This document shows, piece by piece, positions 1 through 12,204 of a stretch of DNA of 64,000 bases. Both the position numbers and the translations under genes were made by a program. The DNA comes from Cryptomeria japonica (lineage: Eukaryota > Streptophyta > Pinopsida > Cupressales > Cupressaceae): NCBI RefSeq assembly GCF_030272615.1, contig NC_081413.1:103314239-103378238 (forward strand). The letters run 5' to 3'. Each line of letters starts with the position of its first letter. The stretch's first letter is position 1. Under the pieces are notes generated by a model, which saw only the letters and a list, made by a program, of their open reading frames with translations, searched no databases and was not told where the DNA came from.

Positions 1-2
1 GA

Positions 3-803
3 GGAGGTAGGGGTGGAGATGGTAGATATGGAGGAGGTAGAGGTGGAGGAGGTAGAGGTGGAGGAGAGAGGGGTGGAGGAGGTAGGGGTGGAGGAGGTAT
101 AGATCTAATAACAATGGTTGCAAGGCAGGTGGATAGTGATAGGGAGGATGTGGATATTGGTGGAGAGACTGTATCTATGAGGAGTTCTGATGAGAGTGAT
201 GAGTCAAGATCAGGGTCATCAAGCAATGATGAAGATGAGGGCAGGGATGATGGTTATGATGTAGAGATGCCCCAGACTGCAAAGTCTGTAGGTGTGGAGA
301 GAGAGGAGATGAGGAGGGATTGAGATATTGAGTTAGGCATTTAGAGGACTTGGTTGCTACTTTGCAACAATGATGGATGGAGGATAGGGATCAGTATCAA
401 CATGCGATGGAGGAGTTGACTATAGAGAGGGATCGAATAGCTGCTGAGAGAGACCAATTATAGAGGGAGAGGGATGAGGTAGTTAGGAGAATTCGGATCA
501 CCATGGATGCATATGATTAGTTATTTGGGCTGGTGACAAAGTCTTGTAGCCAGGAAGATAGATATTTTGCTGTTGGATATGAGGCTATTTATTATTGACA
601 GGCTTATGAGAGAGCTATTCCCAAGGGTCAGAGGGAACCTAGTTTTAGTGCATTTATGGGGAGAAGACCGAGTCGATCTACCTCTCGACAGACTAGTAGT
701 GGAGGAGTGATGGGTCCACCTAGAGCAACATTAGGACATGCTGGAGTTAGTCGAGATGCACCTACTGATAGAGACAATATAGGTTCAGAGATTGGATATT
801 GAT
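3..803 (+). pseudogene. E1 antisense PMD-type gene, C-terminal part (RGG-rich and coiled coil)
   Basis: Plus-strand coding remnant lying antisense to E1. Bases 3-110 encode repeated Gly-Gly-Arg triplets (an RGG-box-like stretch). Then comes an acidic, serine-rich segment to the TGA near 321. A shifted frame continues with a charged coiled-coil segment (Glu/Arg/Gln-rich) and a basic Ser/Arg tail, ending at a stop near 801. The same order (acidic stretch, coiled coil, Arg/Ser-rich tail) follows the PMD domain in E3 and E4, and a coiled coil follows it in E5, so this is read as the 3' part of the same gene. The PMD domain itself would lie left of the window. Frameshift and several stops make it a pseudogene. 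The assignment is by position and composition, not by a visible PMD domain. Confidence 0.55.
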
Positions 804-3240
804 GTTGATGTTGTAGATACGATGTATTTTGACACATTTCTATATGATATATATGATATGCTTTCTTGATGATATTTTGATGGTGAACTTCATGGTATAA
901 TATTTCTTTATTGTGATGATGAATTCTATATGAATGTGATATCATGTAGTGATTTGATGTAGCTCTATGTTGTGATGCATAATGGTTGATGAAAATCTTA
1001 TTATAATTCAATGGAATGATTATGAAAATGTGAGATGTTTATTTTTGTGTGTCAAAATATGTGTTGAAGAACTTGAAATAATTGTTAGTTGTTAGATGTA
1101 TAATAGATATAAAGTGACCAATCAACTGAATCAATCTTTGTTTATTCTGGATTTTGATGTGATAATGGATGATTTGATAGAAATTTTGATGAGAAAGTCT
1201 TCATTGTTTTATTTGTAGTGCAATACATTATCATCATTGAGCCTTATTATATAACAATGGAGCTTATCAAACCAGGGTATGAGTAACCAAGATATATAGA
1301 TATATCATTGCAAAGAAACAAACACGTAATAGACAAGGAATGAACCCTCTATTCTGGGAATTACACTAGGGGTCAAGGTATGTGTGGCATTCACAAGCTG
1401 AATGCTCCTATCATAGACACCCACTAGAGAAATTGCCCCAGAACTTCATTGGTTCAAACCACAAACAACAAACAAAGAAAAGGATCCTACCCATCATGGC
1501 TTCTCTAGTCACTTTTGGACATCCTTGAGTAGCTAAAAGAAATGATCTTCACCAATTTGATAAAAAAGAGTCAACCCAAAATAGACAAAGCTCAGCAGTT
1601 AGACTAACTGTGCCTTTGCTTTGATATGTTTGATGTGATTTTGATAATGTTTGGTTTTAGAAGTTTTGGACCCTGTATAAGACCGATCTATCTACTTTCA
1701 AGTGTACCAATTCTGTTTAAGACAAGATGTTGACCACATTGATAGTTTGATAGATCAATAGATTAGACTGTTGATAAGTTTGATTGCAGATGTTTTGACA
1801 AGTTAGTTGTATCTTTTGTTTAACTTCATGTGAAGTGTTTGCTGGAGATATTGGGGTGTTTAATTCTTGCGAGACAATTTATTGCAAGTTTTAAATTGCT
1901 ATTCAAATTAAATTGATATTTGAATGTTTTTGGTTTTGGATTGGATTTTGGACCTTTTCTGTATGTTTAGGATTTTTTGAGGATCATTTTTCTGAATGTT
2001 TAGCATTATTTCAGGACTTTTATTTGATTTTTTAGAATTTTTTCAGGACTTTTATCTTATGTTTTTGAATTTTTTTTAGGAGTTTTATCTGATGTTTTGA
2101 TTGATTTTGATGTTTTTGGTATTTTTTCAGTTATCATTTTTTATTTTTTTTTCCAGTTATGCCCCCAAGTGCAGACCTGTGATAATGATATGCATTATGT
2201 ATGAGGGGACATTGAATTTTTAATATTAATTATGCTAATGTAGGATGCATGACAAAATGCAGTTCCCATTCGAACAAGAATGAGTGTGTGTCTTTTATTC
2301 TGAAATGCACGAATTGGATTAAAGGTGCGAAATGTTTTAGAGATAAGAGTTCAATCCATTCTCAAAAAGACTTCGACCATCCAACTTAACATACCTTGTA
2401 ACCAAGATTTATGAATGGAGGCACATAAAACTTCTCCATCAATTCTTGAAACTTTGATTTTTGTTTTGCCCATGTGTGTGCAATTGAGTTTATTCTGACT
2501 CTTATAACCATCAAAGACCCTTGGAATCCTATGTGGCTAGCTACATGAGTTATTCTTACTTCAAAAGCATCCTGGATAGAGCCTCGTTGCCAGCAAGCTT
2601 TTAGAGCTCCGATGAGGTTATGCACTATAATATCTCAAACATTTCTCCATTGCCAGTAGATTTCCATAGCCCTGATGGAGTTATTTGCATGTTCCCATAG
2701 TCAAGCTTTTATTGTCACACTTGTATGCATGATATTTCAGTAATATATCATTTTTATTTTATTTATTTATTTTTTTGTCTTGACATTGACATAACACTTT
2801 TTTCTTTTATTTTCTTGCCTTGACTTGTAAGTAATGAAACCTACTTGGGTATGACAATTACAATGGAGCTGAAGCAAAATATTGAATCTTTCACTAGCCA
2901 CACAACCAACTAGGTATCTATAATGACTTAGAGCTTTTGATTAATGTGCGAGATATAGCAATTGATAGATTTTGGGTATCAAGACTTGATAAGGAAACCT
3001 CTACCCGACCAAGGATAAAACATAATCACAATGTGATGTTGAAGATGAATGACTAAAGGCCTCCTAAATACTTCATGAATAAGTATCTAGGAAATGAGAC
3101 AAACTTCATTCTTTTCAGTGCAAACAGGTGAATAACTCAGACAATCACCATGTTTTATTGATGCAACTATATGAGAGTGATAATGCAATGCGGTAAAGAA
3201 ATATGCAAATGCAGTACTGGAAATTGAAAAGAACCCACCC
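804..3240. other. E1 non-coding 3' region between integrase and antisense PMD gene
   Basis: No credible gene. It contains a T-rich tandem stretch at about 1910-2160 built on variants of TTTTTCAGGACTTT, followed by a TTATGCCCCCAAGTG-like end. The sequence CCCTGTATAAGACC occurs at about 1671-1684. Both blocks recur in the matching position in E3 (13225-13490 and about 13032) and E4, so they are conserved parts of the lineage rather than random sequence. Confidence 0.6.
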
Positions 3241-6200
3241 TTAGATGTAATATATTTTTAGGTGCATACTATTGATGGGATCAGGGAGTGAATCTCCCTC
3301 CATTGTTTGCAAATGATAAGCACCATTTCCAATTACTTTCATTATGACAAAAGGACCTAACCAGTTAGGTTCAAACTTTCTTAGTTTTTCATGTTCAACA
3401 AGGTGTTTTTTATTTTCTTTAAGAATGATATCTCCTATTTCGAAGCAATGTGGGTTGAATGGTTTGTTGTAGCTTCTTCTCATTCTGTTTTGGTAGCCTT
3501 GTAAATGGTTTAGAGTGCTTTGTCATTTTTCATCTAGAAATTGTAATTCTTGCAAACGTGCTACTCTATAGTTTTCTTTTGAGATTATATTCTTTAGAGA
3601 GACTCTTAGGGATGGAAATTCTATTTCGATAAGCAAAATGGCTTCCACACCATAAACTAGAGAGAACGGTGTTGTATTGGTTTCCGTGCAGATACTAGTT
3701 TGATAATCCCATAGAGCATGATTTAGTTGGAGATGCCAATATCGTCCATTGTCATTGACAACTTTCTTTAAAATTTTCAAAATAGTTTTGTTTGTTGCCT
3801 CAGCTTGACCATTGCTTTGGGGATAGTAAGATGTTGCAAAATATTGCTGGATGTTAAATTGTTCACAAAGTTCACTCACTTCTTGATTTTTGAAGGGTCG
3901 GCCATTATCACTCACGATGCACATGGGTACCCCATACCTGCAAATAATATAAATCAGGTTGAATTTAGCTATTTTCTTTCCCGTTGTGAAAGTCATCAGG
4001 ATTGCTTCAACCCATTTTGTGAAATATTCTGTAGTTGTGAGAATAAACTTATGCCCATTGGAAGAGGTAGGATTTATTTTCCCTACAAGATCTAATCCCC
4101 ATTGTGAAAATGGCCATGGTGATGTTATTGGCTGAAGATCTTGAGCAGGTGCATGAATGAGGTTCCCATGTATTTGGCATTGCTTGCATCTTTGGACATA
4201 CTTGTAAGCATCCTTTTCCATTGTAGGCCAATAATAACCTATTCATAATAGTGTTTTTTGCTAGAGTAGGTCCAGAAGAATGTGCACCACATATTCCATC
4301 ATGAACTTCTTTTAAGGAGATTTGTGCTTCCTTAATATCAAGGCATCTGAGTAAGGTGTTTTCTATATTTTTTCTATATAAAGTACCAACAATAATTGCA
4401 TGTTTTGACGATTGTTGTATGAGTGCCTTCATTTTATTCTGTGAAAGATCAGGAGGTATATATTGATCATGCAGGTATGCATATATATCTCTGTACCATG
4501 GAGACTCAGGTCCTACTATCATACATACATATCCGGTGGATGGTATTTCATAAGCTGGGACAATGAGCTATTCCACTTGAAATTCAAAGTGAGTTCCATC
4601 ATTTGGCATATCCAAGAGAGATCCTATTGTTGTCATCTGCTGCCTTGTTTTGCACTCTTGGTATCTGCTTAAATGTGACCTTGGTGAAGTGCTGCTTGTA
4701 TTCTTCCACCAGTTGTTTGTATGGTTGTAACTTATCATCTTTTGTATTGTAATCATCAATGACTTGTTTAATGATGAGTTGTGAGTCTCCAAAGACATGC
4801 AGATCTTTGATCTTCCATTGTAGTGCAGTGCGCAGTCCTACCATCAGGGCTTCGTATTCAACAATGTTATTGGTGCAAGGGAAGATAATCCTAAATGATT
4901 TGGGAATTGAACCCCCTTGAGGAGTTATGAAAGAAATTCTTGCTCTTGCTCCATAATTTGTATGTGAACCATCAAAGAATAAATTCCATTGTGTTTGTGT
5001 CGATAGTGTAAATACTGATTCATCTGGGAAATATATCACCATTGGATGATTATCTTGTAAAGGTGCTTCTGCAAATTGGTCTTCTATGATCTGTCCTTTT
5101 ATAGCTTTTCTACTAATGTATTCGATGTCGAATTCACTGAGTATAATGGCCCACTTTGCAAGTCTTCTAGTTAGTGCTGCTCTATTCATCAGGTATTTGA
5201 GTGGATCAAATTGTGCAACCAACTGTATTTTATGACAACATATAATGTCTCAGTTTTTGTGATGTAAAGACTACTGCAAGACATGCTCTTTCTATCTCTG
5301 TATAGTTGAGCTCATACCCAATGAGTGTTCTACTAATGTAGTAGACGGATCTCTCTTTTCCTTGTTCATCATGTTGTGCTAGGAGAGCACCTAAAGAGGA
5401 ATTTGTTGCAGCTATATATAGAAGTAATGGTTTCCCTTGTATAGGTGGAACCAATATTGGAGTGCACAATAGATATTCTTTTAGTGTCTCGAATGCCTCT
5501 TGGCATTGTTGTGTCTATTTAAATGTAACACCTTTCTTTAAAAGATGTTGAAATGGTTGGTACTTTTCTGCCAATTGGGCAATGAAGTGCCTTATGGATT
5601 ATAATATCTCTTGTAGACTTATGAGTTGTTTGAGTGTAACAGGCGATGGCATGTCTAAAATAGCTTTCAACTTCTCTAGATCTATCTCGATTCGGTGATT
5701 GGATACAATGAAGTCTAAGAGTTTGCTAGATGTTACCCCGAAGATGCATTTTTTGGATCTAGTCTTACATTTTATTGCTCAAATCTATCAAAGATCTTAG
5801 CCAATATGTTTAAGTGACTATTCCTTGTTTTAGATTTTGCTAGAAAGTTATCTACATAATATTCCATGATTATGTGTATCATGTCATGAAACAAGGTGGT
5901 CATTTCCCTTTGGTAAGTAGCACCTGCATTTTTAAGGCCAAATGGCATCACATTCCAGCAATAGGTTCCCCATGGACAAGTGAATGTTGTTTTAGATTGG
6001 TCTTTTGGTGCAATTTTGATTTGATTATAACCAGAAAAACTGTTCATGAGTGATAGCATTTCATTTCCAACTGTCAAGTCTACTATGATGTCTATGTTAG
6101 GGAGTGGAAGGTCATCTTTGGGGCAAGCATTGTTAAGATCTCTAAAGTTGGTACTAATCCTGATACCTCCAGTATGCTTGGATACTGGGACTAGATTTGA

Positions 6201-7184
6201 AGTCCATTTAGCATAGTCTATAGGTCTGATGAAACTCACATCTAATAATTTTTGTAGCTCAATTTTGACTAACAAGGCTATGTGAGGATGCATCTTCTTG
6301 AGCTTTTGTTTGTATGGTTTTACCCCTGGAAGTAAAGGCAAGTGATGCAAGACCAATTCCGGGTCTAATCTAGGCATATCTGCATAATACCATGCAAAAT
6401 TGATGGGTCTTTGCTTAAAGAATTTGATGAATTTATCTTTTTCCAATGGATCGAGGGATTTTGCTAGGTGAATGTTATGAACTTTATCAACATTATCGAT
6501 GTTGATTTCCTCAGTTAGTTCTAACAATAGTGTTGACCGTTCTTTATCAATACGTAGGGCATCTATTATGTGTTTGACTTTATCATCACTGTCATGATTA
6601 AGAGATGAGCTTGCTTCTCCAAAATAAGTAGTTCTATCCAAATCTACTACATAACCAACTTTGTTACCATTATAAGGGAATCCATCCCTTGCACCCAAGA
6701 ATTCAGCTATGGCTTCATCATTTTGAAACCAATCTAATTGTGGCTTTCCTTCTTTCCCCCAGTCAATCAAACATGGATGAATAAGGAGAAAATCTTTGTT
6801 TTCTCTTGTCTTTGAGGATCCTGATATCATGCATACCTGGTTATAATTTTTTGTTTCTTCATAATAAATTGGCGGTGGTTTGTCTTCATTGTCAGATGAA
6901 AATTCATAGTCATGAGAATCTGTGATGCTTTCCATGTATATTTCACTTTTTGATTCCGTGTCTCTTATCTGCTCTTGTTCTGGTAAATGAGTTTGTTGTA
7001 AATGATCAGATCTCCTTTGTATTATGGATACCCTTCTTAAGCCTAGTATTTGTCTTTGCAGTCTTTCTTCATTTGATTCAAATGGAGGAGCTGAAGTTAT
7101 TTCTCTTGGAAAAAGTATTGACAGTAACCAAGGATTTGGTTCATTTGCTGGTATTAAGCTTATATCTATTACCATGTTTCTCAT
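3241..7184 (-). pseudogene. E1 pol remnant: RT, RNase H, second RNase H, integrase
   Basis: Reverse transcriptase is clear in the piece 7184-5772: it has the PFGLKNAGATYQR block and a YVDN box where active enzymes have YVDD, so the second catalytic aspartate is lost. RNase H follows (5469-5230), then a second RNase H with LFFDGSHTN and FGDSQL motifs (5222-4599). The integrase zinc-binding part is at 4522-4200 and the core at 4221-3523, with WGLDLVGK, IVSDNGRPF and NGQAEATNK carrying the D, D and E positions. The C-terminal part ends at 3241. Frameshifts and stops separate the pieces. It matches E5 pol throughout. Non-functional. Confidence 0.92.
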
Positions 7185-7217
7185 GTAGATGATTCAGGTA
7201 CTATATTGCTAGATGTC
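7172..7217 (+). repeat. Left copy of the ~47-bp direct repeat flanking E2
   Basis: This 46-bp stretch of E1 coding DNA, immediately left of the E2 LTR, recurs at 59408-59454 immediately right of the other E2 LTR with about four differences. A normal Ty3/gypsy insertion gives 5 bp. See findings. Confidence 0.85.
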
Positions 7218-7964
7218 TATAATATCCCAGTTATATATTTTTTGTTTTTAGGCCAATAATAATCATCCACAAATAGATAACCCATTAACGTTAGAAAGCA
7301 TAAACTGAAAAAATTGCTGGAAAATGCAACCCTTCCACTTTCTGATCACCAAGTGCCTAATGTGGGAAGGTGAGAGCATACGGTGAGTAGGGGATCATTA
7401 TATCTCAATTCTGCTAAAAAATAAAGTGGATTACAATACTGGGTGGCAAGCCAGCTCCTTCCACTTATCCAGCGGGAATGTAAGAAACTTGGCGGTGAAC
7501 CAGCCAAGAGAAACATACAAAGGCACAAATTACTCAACCATGATATTTCAGTGCGAGGACTGAAATTAAAAAACAATCTCAACTCAACTACTTATGCAGT
7601 AAGAGGACCATTACAATCAGACATCACTCGACCACTTATGCAGTGGGAGGACTGAATTACAATTTACTTGAAAATAGGCGGCAAGCCAACCTCTTCCACT
7701 TTTCAGCAGGGTGAGAGCTACAAGCCAGAATTGGTTAGTAGTACTACTACTTAACCTTACAATAATAAAGATAATGTGAGAAGAGAGTAATGTTGAACAT
7801 CCAAATAAGAAACATGAAATTTCTGCTAACATAAAAAATCCGCAGGCTGGAATTACAAAACCAGCAGCGTATGGATTCACTAAAATGCTCATAACTCTCT
7901 CATTACTCACCCAATTCACCCAAAATCTATTCTAAACAATTTCTATACCAACTACAATGAAAAC
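7218..7964 (-). repeat. E2 3' LTR, distal piece
   Basis: Matches 39814-40560 in the other E2 LTR. Its outer end reads TATAATATCCC where the other copy has TGCAATATCCC, so the terminal dinucleotide has mutated. It is cut at 7964 by E3; bases 7960-7964 (aaaac) are one copy of the E3 target duplication. Confidence 0.93.
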
Positions 7965-9545
7965 TATAGATAGGAATCTGGAAATCATCAAAGCAAATCA
8001 ATATTAATCTAGCTCAATCACGAAAGCTCAAATGCAATGATCAATCCTTAACACACTCAATAAAGACATGAAAACAAGACATTCAAGATTGAAAACTAAA
8101 CAAACCAAATGCAGACTTGAATGTCTCCTTCATGTGGCTCCATTGTCCTTCTTTCTCCTTCAAATAGCTTTGTTTGTGGATCTCACCTACTAGTGCATAA
8201 GCATGATATGAAAGCAAGTAGACAAGATTGTAGCGCAAGAATACTCGAAGCGTGATTGATTAAACCAGGTAGGGATCTTGATTGAAGAAAATCATCCAAT
8301 TTATAGACAAATTGGAGAAAAGATCAAATTAGCATGAAGAGATTCGAATGGAAATTGCAAATCAAGAATGTCAATTATGACAAATTATGACAAATTTGCA
8401 CTTTCTATGCAAGATTGATTGATTGATAATTCATGACAAAATTATGACAAATTTCTATGTCAAAATTGATTGATTGTCAATTATGACAAATTATGACAAA
8501 TTGAAATGTCATTCCCATGAAATTAAGAGGAAAATAGGAGAGAATTGAAAATTAGATGAAATAGAAATTAGGAAATTAGGAATTAGAAATTAGGAATTAG
8601 AAATTGATGAAAAATTAGGAAATTAGGAATTAGAGGAAATTAGGTAAATCAATTAATAATTTGTCATTTATTAATTAATTCACAAAAAGAGGAATAATTA
8701 GTTAGCCAATTAAATAAACATTTAATTGTGACACAAAGACTTAGGATAAATAAATAATTTATTAATCCTAGAGGGGGAAATGACAAATAGGGTTAAATGA
8801 ATAAAATCATGAAACCCTAAAAGATGAATTAGAAATGAAAGGATGACAATTAGGTCCTGACAAAAGATAATTGATGTCGATTTGATTTGATCATGATTCT
8901 GACTTGATAAATGACCAATGCTGATAAGTGATTTGATTGATAAATGCGCCAATTGACAAAGAACAATGACTAATTGATCCAAATTGACATAATTGAGAAA
9001 GACAACGATCGATGACAAATCGATCGCAAAATGACAAAATTGACAAGAAGACAAGGATCGATGACAAAATAGATTGCAAAATGACAAGATTGAAAATGTC
9101 AACGATCGATGACAAATCAATCACAAGACAACAAGATTGATGACAAATTGATCAAAAGACAAGGATCAATGACAAATCGATCGCAAGATAATAAGATTGA
9201 AAATGACAACGATCGATGACAAATCGATTGCATTATGACAAGATTGATAAGAGGATAAAACCCTAATTAGGATTGACGATGTCCAAAATTATGACAAATG
9301 AATATGCACATTGATGCAACAGGATAAGATTGACCAAAATCATGATAAATATTGTTATCGACAAGACCAAATTCGAAAGCGAGAAAAATGAGGAATGCAG
9401 AAGAAGGACTCGATGCTTGCAAATGATAAAGACCAAGTGTGAATCATAGGAGAAATGTTAATGCGACGCAAAAACCCTAAAATAAGGCAATGCGCAAATG
9501 TTAAAGTACGATTCTGCAAGCGTTGACCATTTTTAGGTGTCTACA
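7965..9545 (-). repeat. E3 3' LTR
   Basis: 1,581 bp, sense ends TGTAGACACC and CCTATCTATA (the last CA is mutated; the partner LTR keeps it). It is very AT-rich. It contains two degenerate internal repeat fields: one built on CGATCGATGACAAAT (about 9000-9240) and one built on TTATGACAAATT (about 8370-8510), plus an AATTAGGAAATTAGG run (about 8560-8645). It includes a TATA-like CCAATTTGTCTATAAATTGG on the minus strand near 8290. Confidence 0.95.
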
Positions 9546-9562
9546 TTTTGCCCCTCTTTGAG
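9546..9562 (-). other. E3 polypurine tract
   Basis: The minus strand reads TCAAAGAGGGGCAAAA directly before the LTR start TGTAGACACC. This is the second-strand priming tract expected at the 3' LTR and fixes the orientation of E3. The same tract is used by E4 and E5. Confidence 0.92.
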
Positions 9563-10388
9563 ACAATGCAATTTTAAGCGTTGTTTCAAAGAACAATAAT
9601 GAAAATGCCCCAGACACTGACAATGACATATGCATGCCCCCTCGAGGAATTGGCCAAAAACATCCAGAAAAGAGGCCAATTGATCAATAAGAATGATAGA
9701 ACATGATAGGAGCAAACAGACTGAAAATTGGAGATTGGATATACGAATGACAAGCAATTGAAGGTGCAAAAGACTGTGACCAACATGAGATGGGGAGAGC
9801 ACACATCCATCTATGCACTGACAAAGATCTATAAATGAAACAAAGAGAGTGAAAATTTCTCATTTGCACTAGCCAAAGAGGAGAATTTGTTGCTCTGGAA
9901 AAGGACACTTGCAGAGAGATGGCGAACATTCCAATGGTAGATCACCTCGGAGAATGTGTACACACCTACAGATGACTGGAGGATGTGGGAGCAGCGATAT
10001 GTATCTCAAAAACCCATATTGTCAATTTGAGGAATTTGACTTGCTTGCGGGACATTGCGGAGCCCACAGGGAATGCAGAAACTGACTTTTGCGCTTGTGT
10101 AGGGTGAATTCTACGCTTATGTAGGGTCTTCTGCGCTTGTGTAGGGGACATGGGCACAGGTTGTGTTACACAAGCGCAAAACTTATCACACAGGCGTAGT
10201 TGTGCATTGTGAACCCTAATTTACTCAAAAATGGCATACAAATGAGCCGAAAAAGGGGAGATAAGGGTAGGATAGGTCAAAAGAGATTAGAAACACACTG
10301 ATTTGTGGATGAAATGAGGAAATGCAACCCGTAGGAACAAACCCTAAAACTGACAAAATATGCCCCAATTGTGATGCAAAGTCGACAG
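9563..10388 (+). other. E3 upstream region of the antisense PMD gene, with short-motif array
   Basis: Lies between the 3' LTR and the PMD ORF. At 10088-10198 are degenerate copies of TTCTGCGCTTGTGTAGGG and a few in the opposite sense (TTACACAAGCGCAAAA). The region ends at GTCGACAG (10381-10388), which looks like a 3' splice site and is also present before the PMD frame of E5. A plausible small upstream exon (an ATG GCG AAC start near 9920) is only suggestive. The matching E4 region is 28740-29555. Confidence 0.5.
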
Positions 10389-10428
10389 TATCCATTGATC
10401 ATTGCGGGAGAACTGACCTAATTGCTTC

Positions 10429-12204
10429 ATGTTACGACATAGAATCAAAAGCACAGACAGAGATACATTAGCAAGACTTGGGATATACTATATCACATTC
10501 ATGCCCAAGATTAGGGCAAACACAGGACTACTTACCACATTGGCAGAGCGATGGCATTCGGAGACCTCCTCTTTCCATCTGGCGACTAGAGAGGCAACTG
10601 TGACACTAGAGGATGTATGGTGTATCCTCCGCATTCCGATTCATGGAGAGATGGTAGAGTATGACCCAGTGATAGGGAGAGATTCTTTGTGCAGATTATT
10701 TGAGTGCGACGCAAATGATCTAGATATCGTAGAGAGAGAGATTGGCTGGGAGACCATGGCATCAGAGTATGATCGACGATATGTGGTGATAGTAGTGGTG
10801 ATAGCATTTCTACTAGCAGGGGATAGACGAGGACATGGATTCCCTATTGGATGGGGAAGAGTGCTAGAGCGGATGGTGACAGAGGGGACGGTGTACGCAT
10901 GGGGACCATGTGTACTGGCTATGCTATATTTTCAGTTGCATCAGATAGCATATTAGGGAGTGCAGACTTTGAGCTGTGGAGTCACATTGTTACAAGTATG
11001 GGTATTCGATCACATAGCCATATGTCGACCGATTGTAGAGAGATAGGTATTACCACATCAACCATATGTGTACTGCTATGGGGGAGCACTGAGACAGGGT
11101 CCATTTGGATACATATTGTATTGGCGACACGAGCTAGACAGATTGAGAGAGTTCACATGGAGGCCATATCTTGATTGCCCTGGATGGTCAGATGATAGGG
11201 ATGAGCTACCGTATTGTAGATAGGAGAGGTACCTAATTGGATGACCAGTGAATCGCCAGAGAGTGATTGAGATGTACCTATCAGAGAGAGTCAGATGACA
11301 ATTTGGAGAGAGGCAGGATGTACCTAGAGGGACTGCACACTTTTCCCGATCTCATAGAGAGACGAGTCAGTGGGGGAGGATGATTCAGCCACACATTGCA
11401 TATGCTGACTTCACATAGCTACAGCAGAGACAGTGGGAGTGGAGATCAGATGTAGTGGACATCAAGATGACAGAGGAGTATGAGCGATGGTTTGCACGAT
11501 GATGGCCAGTGCCATTGACAGATCCCGATATTCCAGTACCGCGGAGATAGGAGGACTTTCCACTCATAGGAGAGGAGGAGGGAGATGATGAGGATGAGGA
11601 GGACAAGGGCGGGGATGAGGATGAGGGGGATGACAAGGATGGAGATGATGAGAGGGATGACGATTATGAGCTAGACTCAACCGATCAGGAGTCATTGCAG
11701 GATATACCCATAGAGCCGGAGACAACTAGGATAGAGGAGATGGAGATGTGCAGGGCTACCATAGCGAGTCAGCATGATCACATTGTGACTTTAGAGAGAT
11801 AGAATGCCATCTTGAGGATAGAGCAGGATCAGTTTAGAGCAGAGATAGCCAGACTTACAGTGGCTCGAGATACAACAATAGCTCAGGCATAGCGAGAAGA
11901 ACAAAGAGTCACTGAGTATATTGGGTCGATTAGGGATGCCAGTGCATGGGAGATGGCATAGATGTTGGTAGAGACTGGAGAGGAGATACACCATTGGAGG
12001 ACACTATATGAGAGTGCAGTTCCACCAGAGCAGAGAGTAGCTTCATATCGGGCACGATCGAGGATAGAGAGCAGGGCACGCTCTCGGAGGTTAGTGAGCA
12101 GCATGGGGGTGAGTGGACCGATGAGACCACCACAGCCAGGACCAGGAGGGACATCATCTATGAGACATGGAAGGGATGAGGAGGATAGAGGGAGCACCCA
12201 GTGA
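10429..12204 (+). pseudogene. E3 antisense gene with plant mobile domain (PMD, aminotransferase-like)
   Basis: One frame of 591 codons runs from ATG 10429 to TGA 12202-12204 with no frameshift but about eleven in-frame stops. The N-terminal third carries the PMD signature: LLTTLAERWHSETSSFHLA, then TVTLEDVWCILRIPIHG, and later GDRRGHGFPIGW. A strongly acidic Asp/Glu run follows (about codons 380-410), then a coiled coil and an Arg/Ser/Pro-rich tail. PMD proteins occur in plant genes such as the MAIN-like family and in transposable elements; their biochemical role is unclear. It lies antisense to E3. Seven of the stops correspond to intact CAG or CGA codons in E4, so they look like cytosine deaminations. 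A one-base insertion just before the ATG breaks the link to the putative upstream splice site. Confidence 0.85.

Larger units (their letters stand above)
1..7217 (-). mobile_element. E1 left part: Tat-like Ty3/gypsy element, 3' half (RT to 3' region)
   Basis: Minus-strand Ty3/gypsy element interrupted by E2. This part holds, in element order, the end of the protease-RT linker, RT, RNase H, a second RNase H and integrase (7184 down to 3241), then a non-coding stretch and an antisense plant-mobile-domain gene tail. Its upstream half is at 59408-61309. The protein order and similarity match E5 throughout, so it is the same lineage but older: many stops and frameshifts. The 3' LTR is not in the window and would lie left of base 1. 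Assignment to the Tat lineage rests on the extra RNase H domain before integrase, a known mark of that lineage. Confidence 0.85.

Noticed and set aside
8722-9124. LTR ORFs such as the 132-codon Leu/Ser/His-rich minus-strand frame (and copies at 18287, 29876, 33084)
   Set aside because: They arise from CGATCGATGACAAAT repeats in the LTRs; composition and repetition argue against coding.
10429-12204. PMD gene as a host gene trapped between elements
   Set aside because: It has the same position and antisense orientation inside E3, E4 and E5, always within the LTR boundaries, so it is element cargo.
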